Source: an uncultured Mailhella sp. | GTDB taxonomy: Bacteria; Desulfobacterota; Desulfovibrionia; Desulfovibrionales; Desulfovibrionaceae | Length of the DNA: 64,000 nt | Assembly: GCF_963931295.1 (NCBI RefSeq) | Contig: NZ_OZ007001.1 | Location: 2,311,001-2,375,000 of the forward strand | Reading direction: 5' to 3' | Part shown: positions 57,633-64,000 of the stretch, piece after piece | How the letters are laid out: each line of letters begins with the position of its first letter | How positions within the stretch are numbered: position 1 is the stretch's first letter | Program-made: the position numbers and the translations under genes | Notes under the pieces: model-generated | The model's database searches: none | What the model was told of the DNA's origin: nothing | The model's input: the letters and a program-made list of their open reading frames with translations, nothing else

Positions 57633-59537
57633 ATGGTAGAGAAAAAGTTTGATTTGATCTGCATTGGTCGATCCTGTGTGGATATGTACAGCGGCGAGTT
57701 CGGCGTGCCGCTGGAGAGAGCCATGACTTTCTCCAAGTCCGTGGGGGGCAGCCCCATGAACATCGCCATAGGCACGTCCCGTCTGGGCCTGAAGGTGGGC
57801 GCCATCACGGGAGTGGGCAAGGAAGGCAACGGCGACTACATCAAGTGGCAGCTTTCCTGCGAAGGCGTGGACATCAGCCACATCAAGACCGATCCGGCCA
57901 GACTCACGGCCATGGTGCTGCTCAGCATCCGCGGCAAGGACGACTTTCCCCTCATCCAGTACCGGGAAAACTGCGCCGACATGGGACTCAGACCGGAAGA
58001 CATTGACCCCGACTACCTGGCGCAGGCCAAAGCCGTGCTTGTGACCGGCATTCATCTTTCGCAGGAAGGCGTGCGCGCCGCCACCATGAAGATTCTGGAA
58101 ACGGCCAAGTCGCTGGGACTGCGCTGCATTCTGGACATTGACTTCCGCCCCAACCTCTGGGGACTGCAGGGCCACGACGCCGGTTCCAGCCGCTGGGCCC
58201 AGGCCTCGGAGCGCGTGACCAACGAATACCGCAAGGTGCTGCCGTACTTTGACCTCATCGTGGGCACGGAAGAGGAATATTTCATTGCTAGCGGCAAGAC
58301 GGAACCCATCGCCGCCCTGCGCGAAGTGCGCCGCATGACAAAAGCCGTGCTCATCCACAAGCTCGGCGATCGCGGATGCGCCGCGCTTGACGGCGACATT
58401 CCCGACAGCTTCACCGACGACGTGGTGCAGCCGGGCTTCCCCGTCAAGGTGTTCAATTCCATCGGCGCGGGCGACGGTTTCATGTCGGGCTTCCTTCGCG
58501 GCTGGCTGCGCGGCGAGGATCTTCCCACCTGCTGCCGCTACGCCAACGCCGCGGGCGCGTTTGCGGTTTCCCGCCTGGGCTGCTCTTCGGCCTATCCGAG
58601 CTGGACGGAAATGCAGTACTTCCTGGAGCACGGCAGCAAGGAAAAATGGCTGCGTCACGACGCCATGCTGGAACAGATTCACTGGTCCACGAACCGGCGC
58701 GTCAAATGGCACGATCTGGCCGTGCTGGCCTTTGATCATCGTCTGGTGTTCCGCCAGCTTGCGGACGAATACGGACGTTCCGACAAGGACATTTCCGCCT
58801 TCAAGCAGCTTATCTACAAGGCGGCGCTGGAAGTGGCCGGCGATTCCGTGTCTTCGGGCAATCAGATAGGCATTCTTGCCGACGACACCTACGGTCTGGA
58901 CGTGCTTTTGGAGAGCAATCACCATCCCGTGTGGGTGGGGCGCTGCATTGAGCAGACCAACGTTTCCCCGCTGGCATTCGAGGGGCTGCCCGACGTGGGT
59001 TCCACGCTTCAGAGCTGGCCGGAAAACCATGTGGTGAAATGCCTGTTCCGTCCGCATGCCTCTGATGCGCAGGCCGTGCGGGAAGAGAACGAAAAGCAGC
59101 TTCGCCGTCTCTTTTCTGCTTCCCGCGGCACGGGACACGAACTGCTTCTGGAACTCATTCCTGAAGGCGGCGACAGGGACACTGATCTGCTGGCCTGGAT
59201 GGAGCAGTGCTATGTCATGGGCGTGTATCCCGACTACTGGAAGATTCTGCCTCCGGAACGGGAAGAGACCTGGGCGCGTATGGAAGAGCTCATCATGCGT
59301 CACGATCCCTACTGCCGCGGCATACTCATTCTCGGCAACGACGCCTCGGAACAGGAGCTGCGTCAGGCCTTTGCCCATATTCCCCACGACGAGCGCGTGC
59401 TGGGCTTTGCCATCGGGCGCAGCATCTTCCGCGCGCCTGCGCAGCGCTGGTTTGCCGACGAGATCGGCGACGACGAAGCCGTGCAGGCCATGAAGGAAGC
59501 GTTCAGCCGTCTGATAGAGAGCTGGAATCACCGATAA
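57633..59537 (+). CDS. iolC: Bifunctional 5-dehydro-2-deoxygluconokinase / DUF2090 aldolase (IolC-type)
   Basis: The 634-residue protein starts at the ATG at 57633 (CCGGAG upstream). The N-terminal PfkB kinase (about 1-320) has GRSCVDMYSGEFG, GGSPMNIAIGTSRLGLK and the catalytic SIGAGDGFMSGFLRG. The C-terminal half (about 335-634) is a DUF2090 domain: DLAVLAFDHRLVFRQLADEYG, GILADDTYGLDVLLES, ELIPEGGD and GFAIGRSIFRAPAQRWF. In inositol degraders this fusion phosphorylates 5-dehydro-2-deoxygluconate and splits it to dihydroxyacetone phosphate and malonate semialdehyde (family knowledge). No other inositol genes (iolB, D, E, G) are visible, so the sugar acid here may differ. Confidence 0.88.
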   Translation: MVEKKFDLICIGRSCVDMYSGEFGVPLERAMTFSKSVGGSPMNIAIGTSRLGLKVGAITGVGKEGNGDYIKWQLSCEGVDISHIKTDPARLTAMVLLSIRGKDDFPLIQYRENCADMGLRPEDIDPDYLAQAKAVLVTGIHLSQEGVRAATMKILETAKSLGLRCILDIDFRPNLWGLQGHDAGSSRWAQASERVTNEYRKVLPYFDLIVGTEEEYFIASGKTEPIAALREVRRMTKAVLIHKLGDRGCAALDGDIPDSFTDDVVQPGFPVKVFNSIGAGDGFMSGFLRGWLRGEDLPTCCRYANAAGAFAVSRLGCSSAYPSWTEMQYFLEHGSKEKWLRHDAMLEQIHWSTNRRVKWHDLAVLAFDHRLVFRQLADEYGRSDKDISAFKQLIYKAALEVAGDSVSSGNQIGILADDTYGLDVLLESNHHPVWVGRCIEQTNVSPLAFEGLPDVGSTLQSWPENHVVKCLFRPHASDAQAVREENEKQLRRLFSASRGTGHELLLELIPEGGDRDTDLLAWMEQCYVMGVYPDYWKILPPEREETWARMEELIMRHDPYCRGILILGNDASEQELRQAFAHIPHDERVLGFAIGRSIFRAPAQRWFADEIGDDEAVQAMKEAFSRLIESWNHR

Positions 59538-59550
59538 GACCATAAAGACC

Positions 59551-59570
59551 GGGAGGGGGCGACCCCTCCC
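59551..59570 (+). promoter_or_regulatory. Intercistronic hairpin
   Basis: GGGAGGGG (59551-59558) and CCCCTCCC (59563-59570) form a perfect 8-base stem with a GCGA loop, in the 78-base gap before the dehydrogenase gene. No U-tract follows. Confidence 0.5.
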
Positions 59571-59615
59571 TGCACGACATTCTGTCCGCTGAGAAGGGAG
59601 CGGAAAGGAGTGATC

Positions 59616-60659
59616 ATGAAAGCATGCGTCCTGTATGCGGCTAAGGATCTGCGCGTGGAGGAGCGTCCCGTGCCGGAACCCGGCGAGGGCATGGTCCGCC
59701 TGAAGATGGGCGGCGTGGGCATATGCGGCAGCGATCTTCACTACTATCACATCGGCCGCGTGGGCGACGCCGTGGTGAAGGAGCCCATGGTGCTGGGGCA
59801 CGAGATATGCGGCGTGGTGGACAAGGTCGGCCCGGGGGTGACAGGGCTGAGGCCCGGCGACCGGGTCATCGTGAATCCCACGGACGAATGCGGCGAGTGC
59901 GAATACTGCCGTTCCGGTCGCAGGAATCTCTGCCCGTCTCTGCGCTACTACGGGTCAGCGGCGCGCATGCCCCACGTGCAGGGCGTGATGATGGAATATC
60001 CGCTGGTGCAGGCCAGGCAGTGCGTGGTCGTGGGAGGCGACATGCCCTTTGAGCTCGGCGCGTGCGTTGAGCCTCTGGCCATTGCTCTGCATGCGCTTTC
60101 CCGGGCGGGCAACGTGCTCGGAAAGGACGTGTTCATCAGCGGCGCGGGGCCCGTGGGCTGCCTCATTGCGGCTGTGGCCCGGCTGAACGGTGCGTCGAGC
60201 GTCTCCATCAGCGACATGGAGGATTTCCCGCTGGAAGTGGCGCGCCGCCTCGGAGCCGATTACACAGTGAAGGCGACCGATGCAGAAGGCATGCGGTCGC
60301 TGCGGGGCCGCTGCGGCGTGTGCTTCGAGGCGTCCGGCTCTCGCGGCGGCATGCAGTCCTGCCTGGAAGCGGTGGGCACGGGCGGATGCGTTGTCCACGT
60401 GGGTTTTCAGCTCGACAACGAAGTTCCCTATCCCATCAACGCATTGGTCATACGCCGGGAAGTGACGATCAAGGGCTCGCTGCGGGCCTATCAGGAATTT
60501 CCTCTGGCCGCGCGTCTTGTGGAAAGCGGCCGTCTGGACATCCGTCCGCTGGTCACCGCCGTGTTTCCGCTGGAAAAGGCGGAAGAGGCCATATTAACCG
60601 CGTCCGACAAGACCCGCTCCATGAAGGTGGTGCTTGTTGCTTCGGGAGAAAAGTCATGA
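59616..60659 (+). CDS. Zinc-dependent dehydrogenase, L-idonate 5-dehydrogenase / sorbitol-dehydrogenase-like
   Basis: The ATG at 59616 has AAAGGAGTGATC upstream; the product is 347 residues. MDR-family motifs: GICGSDLHYYHIGRVGD (catalytic zinc Cys), LGHEICGVVD (zinc His-Glu), and structural-zinc cysteines in ECGECEYCRSGRRNLC. The cofactor loop reads FISGAGPVGCLIAAVA. The G-x-x-x-V-K-E-P-M-V-LGHE pattern is that of idonate/sorbitol dehydrogenases. Expected to oxidise a sugar or sugar acid hydroxyl with NAD(P). It overlaps the next gene by four bases. Confidence 0.88.
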   Translation: MKACVLYAAKDLRVEERPVPEPGEGMVRLKMGGVGICGSDLHYYHIGRVGDAVVKEPMVLGHEICGVVDKVGPGVTGLRPGDRVIVNPTDECGECEYCRSGRRNLCPSLRYYGSAARMPHVQGVMMEYPLVQARQCVVVGGDMPFELGACVEPLAIALHALSRAGNVLGKDVFISGAGPVGCLIAAVARLNGASSVSISDMEDFPLEVARRLGADYTVKATDAEGMRSLRGRCGVCFEASGSRGGMQSCLEAVGTGGCVVHVGFQLDNEVPYPINALVIRREVTIKGSLRAYQEFPLAARLVESGRLDIRPLVTAVFPLEKAEEAILTASDKTRSMKVVLVASGEKS

Positions 60660-61468
60660 AGATAAGCATTTCCGTAGCCGCAACGCCTTCGCCCATGCCG
60701 CAGATCATGTTCAGCGGCGGTCTGGAACACGATTTGCCCATGCTGGCGGAAATGGGGTTCGACGGCGTGGATCTTTTCTTTCCCGACCCTCGCGCCGTGG
60801 ACGCCGTCAAGGTGCGCCGTCTGCTGGACGAAAACGGTCTGAAGGCCGCCATGCTGGCTTCACAGGGAGATCTCATGGCGGACGGACTGTATCTCAACGT
60901 GCCTGAGCGTCTGCCTGAGCTTCTGGAGCGCTCCTTGTATCATCTGGAGCAGTGTGCGGTGCTGAACACCATGCCCAACGTGGGATTTCTGCGCGGCAGG
61001 CACGACGCGCGCCCGGACAGCTTCCGTCACATGGCCGACGGGCTTGCCCGCTACTGCGAGCTTGCGGCGGGCATGGGCGTGAACGTGCTGCTTGAGCCCA
61101 TCTGCCGCTATGAAATCGATTCCGTGCTCACCACGGCGCAGGCGCTGGAGCTGTGGAAGGCGGCGGGGGAACCCGCCAACCTCACGCTGCTGCTCGACCT
61201 CTTCCACATGAACATGGAGGAGGCTTCGCTGTGCGGAGCCGTGAGCGCGGCTGCCGGACGCATAGGGCACGTGCATTTTGTGGAGAACACGCGCGCCGTG
61301 CCCGGGCTGGGGTGTCAGGCACTCGGCGACGTGGTGGACTGCCTGACGCGCGCAGGCTACGAGGGCTTTCTCGGACTGGAGGCCGTACCCGGCCCCGATC
61401 CCGAACAGGAAGCCCGCGCCGGACTCGCCTATACCCGGGCGCTGCTTTACGGACACGGCGGACGCTGA
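60656..61468 (+). CDS. TIM-barrel sugar isomerase/epimerase, hydroxypyruvate-isomerase-like
   Basis: The 270-residue protein starts within the stop of the dehydrogenase gene (ATGA). The AP-endonuclease-2 type TIM barrel is recognisable from MAEMGFDGVDLFFPDP, VNVLLEPICRYEIDSVL, NLTLLLDLFHMNMEEA, IGHVHFVENTRAVPG and the C-terminal GFLGLEAVPGPDP. Conserved Glu (LLEP), Asp/His (LLDLFHMN), His (HVHF) and Glu (GLEAVP) provide the metal site. It probably interconverts a keto/aldo sugar acid; the substrate is unknown. Confidence 0.8.
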   Translation: MKISISVAATPSPMPQIMFSGGLEHDLPMLAEMGFDGVDLFFPDPRAVDAVKVRRLLDENGLKAAMLASQGDLMADGLYLNVPERLPELLERSLYHLEQCAVLNTMPNVGFLRGRHDARPDSFRHMADGLARYCELAAGMGVNVLLEPICRYEIDSVLTTAQALELWKAAGEPANLTLLLDLFHMNMEEASLCGAVSAAAGRIGHVHFVENTRAVPGLGCQALGDVVDCLTRAGYEGFLGLEAVPGPDPEQEARAGLAYTRALLYGHGGR

Positions 61469-61514
61469 AGCGTTGCCGAAGCTTCTACGAACCCACAGCC
61501 ACAGGAGAGAGACC

Positions 61515-62276
61515 ATGTTTTCCATTCAGGGAAAGACGGCGCTGGTGACCGGTTCCGGCCGGGGCATAGGCTATGCCATTGCGGAAGCTCTGGCGAGCCA
61601 GGGCGCGAATGTGACCATTTCCGACATCAATGCGGAACTTGTGAGTGAGGCTGCGGCCGCCCTTCAGAAGAAATATCCCTCCGTCCGTGTTCGTTCCCTG
61701 CTGTTCGACGTGACGGACAGGGCTCAGATAGAGGCGGCCATGGCAACCCTCATGAAGGAAGACGGCGGCCTGGATATTCTGGTCAACAATGCGGGCATCA
61801 ACCTGCGCGACCGGGTGGAGAATCTGGAGGACGAGGTGTGGCAGCGCATGCTCGACACCAATCTCACCAGCGTATTCCGCGTGTCGCGCGCGGCGCTCCC
61901 CCTGCTGCGCGCCCGGGGCGCGGGCAAGGTGGTGAATCTCTGTTCGCTCATGTCTGAAATCGCGCGTCCCACGGTGTCGCCGTACGCCAGCACCAAGGGG
62001 GCGGTGCGTCAGTTTACCCGCGCTCTTGCCACGGAATGGGCTGAATACAACATTCAGGTCAACGGCATTGCGCCGGGCTTCATTGCCACGGACATGAACA
62101 TTCCGCTCATGAACGACAAGGAACTCAACGACTACATCATGCGTCACACGCCCGCCAAACGCTGGGGCAAGCCTTCGGAAGTGGCTTCCGTGGTGGCTTT
62201 TCTCGTTTCGCCTGCGGCAGATTTCGTCACCGGTCAGATGATCTTCATCGACGGCGGATTCATCGTTTCGCTGTAG
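61515..62276 (+). CDS. SDR-family oxidoreductase, gluconate 5-dehydrogenase (IdnO)-like
   Basis: The 253-residue short-chain dehydrogenase starts at 61515 (ACAGGAG upstream). Motifs: TGSGRGIGYAIAEAL for NAD(P), NNAGINLR, catalytic Ser in NLCSLMSEIARP, and Tyr/Lys in SPYASTKGAV. The C-terminal part has NGIAPGFIATDMNIPLM. Closest style is IdnO/gluconate 5-dehydrogenase. With the IdnD-like gene it could shift the configuration of a sugar acid via a keto intermediate (inference). Confidence 0.88.
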   Translation: MFSIQGKTALVTGSGRGIGYAIAEALASQGANVTISDINAELVSEAAAALQKKYPSVRVRSLLFDVTDRAQIEAAMATLMKEDGGLDILVNNAGINLRDRVENLEDEVWQRMLDTNLTSVFRVSRAALPLLRARGAGKVVNLCSLMSEIARPTVSPYASTKGAVRQFTRALATEWAEYNIQVNGIAPGFIATDMNIPLMNDKELNDYIMRHTPAKRWGKPSEVASVVAFLVSPAADFVTGQMIFIDGGFIVSL

Positions 62277-62423
62277 AGCGCGAACGCGGCGTTCGGCGTC
62301 CGCGTTCCGCTGCTCTCAGGGAATGATTTCGGCGGGCCCCGTCTGCCGGAAAAGGGCGCCGACGGCTTTTCTCTCCGGCGTTCATGCTCGGAAGAAACAG
62401 CCCGAAGTTTCAGGAGAACGACC

Positions 62424-63170
62424 ATGATTATCGAGGGAAAAACATGGACGCGGCAGGAGATTGCCTCGCGCATTGACCACACGGTGCTCGCTCCCGACGC
62501 CGTGCGCTCGGATGTGGAGCAGGCCTGTACGCAGGCGAGGGCCTACGGCTTCAAGGCCGTGTTCACGAATCCTTACTGGACGCCTCTGGCGGCGGAGCTG
62601 CTTGAGGGCTCCGGGGTGGCGGCGGGCATTTCTGCGGCGTTTCCGCTGGGGAGTCTGTCGTCTGCGGCCAAGGCCCTTGAAGTGGAAGAGACTCTGCGCC
62701 GCGTCAAGGACAGGCTCTGCGCCGTGGATATGATGACCAACGTGGCGCTGCTCAAGGAAAAGCGCTACGCACAGTACACGGAGGACATCCGCGAAGTGGT
62801 GAAGGCTGCATCGGGGCGTCCGGGCATGGTGGTGAAGGCCATTGTGGAAACGTCGTTGCTTGAACCTGAGGAAATACGCGCCGCCTGCGCCTGCGCTGCG
62901 GAAGCGGGCGTGGATTTCGTCAAAACCTCCACCGGGCGCGGCGGAGCGCCGAATCTTTTTCATATCCGCATCATGAAGGAGTCACTGCCGCCTGAAGTGG
63001 GCGTGAAGTTTTCGGGCTTCGGCGTGCACGACTGCGCGGAACTTGCGTTTCTGGCCTTTGTCATGGGCGCCGATCTCATCGGCACGCCCCGGGGCCCCTT
63101 CATTGTGGATGCCCTCTGCGACCGTTATGCGCTTCTGTCAGGAGTCTTTCCCCGTCCTGCCGAACGGTAA
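62424..63170 (+). CDS. DeoC-family aldolase with altered phosphate-binding site
   Basis: The 248-residue class I aldolase retains the fold and catalytic residues of DERA: RIDHTVLAPDA at the start, Asp in CAVDMMTNVALL, Schiff-base Lys in FVKTSTGRG and the second Lys in VGVKFSGFG. The usual phosphate-binding GGVR after that Lys reads SGFGVHD, and the later G-A-S-S loop reads GTPRGPF. The protein therefore may cleave a non-phosphorylated or acidic substrate rather than deoxyribose 5-phosphate. A hairpin (62282-62307) lies in the 147-base gap before it. Confidence 0.82.
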   Translation: MIIEGKTWTRQEIASRIDHTVLAPDAVRSDVEQACTQARAYGFKAVFTNPYWTPLAAELLEGSGVAAGISAAFPLGSLSSAAKALEVEETLRRVKDRLCAVDMMTNVALLKEKRYAQYTEDIREVVKAASGRPGMVVKAIVETSLLEPEEIRAACACAAEAGVDFVKTSTGRGGAPNLFHIRIMKESLPPEVGVKFSGFGVHDCAELAFLAFVMGADLIGTPRGPFIVDALCDRYALLSGVFPRPAER

Positions 63171-63197
63171 GCGCAGGTTGCGGAGCATTCCTCCTCG

Positions 63198-63247
63198 CCG
63201 GCAGGCGCAACAGCTTGTCCCCCGGAATCGTCCTGCCGGTTTTCTTT
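63198..63247 (+). terminator. Terminator-like hairpin after the DeoC-like gene
   Basis: CCGGCAGG (63198-63205) pairs with CCTGCCGG (63232-63239), followed by TTTTCTTT. The loop is long (26 bases), so partial termination is more likely than complete. Confidence 0.5.
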
Positions 63248-63308
63248 CCGCCTTGGGGGACTACAGATCGACGGTTTTCCTTTTTCCGGATGGAAGCCGT
63301 CTCAGCCT

Positions 63309-63337
63309 GGCGGACCGGAACCCCTGTCCGGTCCGCC
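63309..63337 (+). promoter_or_regulatory. Strong hairpin just upstream of the alcohol dehydrogenase start
   Basis: GGCGGACCGGA (63309-63319) and TCCGGTCCGCC (63327-63337) form a perfect 11-base stem ending about 10 bases before the AGGAG ribosome-binding site. No U-tract follows. It could stabilise or limit translation of the downstream message. Confidence 0.5.
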
Positions 63338-63359
63338 CTCTGCACAGGAGTTTTCAAAA

Positions 63360-64000
63360 ATGGTGTTCCAACATGCTACCGTAAAGAGAATAGTACACGG
63401 TTTCGGTTCCATAGCCGGGGCTTCCGACGAAGTGAAGAAGCTCGGGGGAACCAGGGTCCTCATCGTCACGGACCCCGGACTGGCAAAGATAGGTGTGCAG
63501 AAGCCGGTGGAGGAATCGCTTGAGGCGGCGGGCATTCCCTGGAAGCTGTATGCTGGAGCCGAGCTTGAGCCGAGTGCGGAATCCATCCGGCGCTGCGCCG
63601 ATGAAGCCGCGGCCTTCAATGCCGACGTGCTCATAGGCGTGGGCGGCGGCAGCGCGCTGGACACCACCAAGGCCACGGCCGTGCTGCTCGGCAACGACGG
63701 CCCCATTGAGAAGTATTTCGGCATGGATCTCGTGCCCAATCCCTCGCTGCCTGCCATTCTCGTGCCCACCACGGCCGGAACCGGTTCGGAAATGACCAAC
63801 ATCGCGGTTCTGGCCGACACGGTCAACGGCGGCAAGCAGGGCGTGGTTTCGGAATACATGTACGCCGACACGGTGATTCTTGACCCTGAACTGACCATGG
63901 GCCTGCCCCCCAGAGTGACGGCCATGACGGGCGTGGACGCCTTTGTTCACGCCATGGAATCCTACTGCGGACTGGCGGCCACGCCCTTTACCGACGCCCT
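63360..64000 (+). CDS. Iron-containing alcohol dehydrogenase (group III), 3' end cut by window edge
   Basis: The frame opens at the ATG at 63360 (ACAGGAG upstream) and runs off the right edge; 213 residues are visible. The family is clear from VLIVTDPGLAKIG, the nucleotide motif GVGGGSALDTTKA, PTTAGTGSEMTN and the metal-binding TGVDAFVHAMESY. Relatives reduce lactaldehyde, sulfoacetaldehyde, acetaldehyde or similar. In this operon it could reduce the aldehyde released by one of the two aldolases (inference). Confidence 0.92.
   Translation, partial: MVFQHATVKRIVHGFGSIAGASDEVKKLGGTRVLIVTDPGLAKIGVQKPVEESLEAAGIPWKLYAGAELEPSAESIRRCADEAAAFNADVLIGVGGGSALDTTKATAVLLGNDGPIEKYFGMDLVPNPSLPAILVPTTAGTGSEMTNIAVLADTVNGGKQGVVSEYMYADTVILDPELTMGLPPRVTAMTGVDAFVHAMESYCGLAATPFTDA

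Noticed and set aside
1..64000. CRISPR arrays, tRNA or rRNA genes, prophage or plasmid origins
   Set aside because: I saw no regularly spaced repeats, no tRNA-like cloverleaf or TTCGAATC-type arm at a plausible position, no rRNA sequence and no phage or replication genes.

Overview
The window reads as one contiguous piece of a high-GC (about 60-63 % by eye) Gram-negative bacterial chromosome. Several features suggest a sulfate-reducing or sulfonate-respiring member of the Desulfovibrionaceae (Desulfovibrio / Bilophila / Mailhella-like). These include a large FAD/Fe-S D-lactate-dehydrogenase-type oxidoreductase, a DUF4911 protein after infA, a CoA-binding/YkgJ fusion, a DsrE-like protein, several TRAP/TctB-type transport genes and sigma-54 regulation. 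The assignment is inference; no rRNA or tRNA gene is present to confirm it.

Layout. 1-335: 3'-truncated TctB-like gene. 504-7133 (+): infA, DUF4911 protein, lemA, DUF2207 membrane protein, a lipoprotein, coaBC and a coupled unknown gene, closed by a bidirectional terminator. 7146-26017: the striking region. Five aryl-sulfate sulfotransferase (ASST) paralogues, four small secreted helix-hairpin-helix (HhH) proteins, a 965-residue exported protein made of two tandem copies of an unrecognised unit, a YeiH-type putative sulfate exporter and two tiny membrane proteins all lie on the minus strand. They are flanked on the plus strand by an orphan NtrC-type response regulator and an orphan histidine kinase with a periplasmic solute-binding domain. 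I find four good -24/-12 (sigma-54) promoter elements, each in front of one minus-strand unit. 26557-37071: a cyclohexadienyl-dehydratase-like binding protein, bamD-trxB-trxA, tsaD, fbp, a lipoprotein/TPR/ftsB-like/pgsA run and an M23 peptidase. 37170-41723: the giant FAD/Fe-S oxidoreductase with an 830-bp IS5-family element inserted exactly at its stop codon. 42037-53376: mipA-like porin and divergent TetR regulator, small membrane genes, asnS-trmH, CoA-binding/YkgJ fusion, adk, cstA, dsrE-like, HAD phosphatase. 53373-64000: a DeoR regulator, an AT-rich control region and a carbohydrate or sugar-acid operon (TRAP transporter, IolC-DUF2090 kinase/aldolase, IdnD-like and IdnO-like dehydrogenases, TIM-barrel isomerase, DeoC-like aldolase, Fe-dependent alcohol dehydrogenase cut by the window edge).

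How the genes may work together. I propose that the sensor kinase detects a small periplasmic ligand and phosphorylates the response regulator. The regulator would then activate sigma-54 transcription of the ASST/HhH/exporter units, giving a periplasmic system for moving sulfuryl groups between aryl sulfates and phenolic acceptors. Three ASSTs keep all five catalytic residues. The other two, each from a different subfamily, have lost the mid-protein catalytic His and sit together in one operon, which suggests a non-catalytic or altered role. The right-hand operon looks like an inducible sugar-acid pathway ending in C3 and C2 carbonyls. Its DeoC homologue lacks the usual phosphate-binding residues, so the substrate is probably not deoxyribose 5-phosphate.

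Very long antisense open frames occur over most genes because of the GC-rich third positions; I treat them as shadows.
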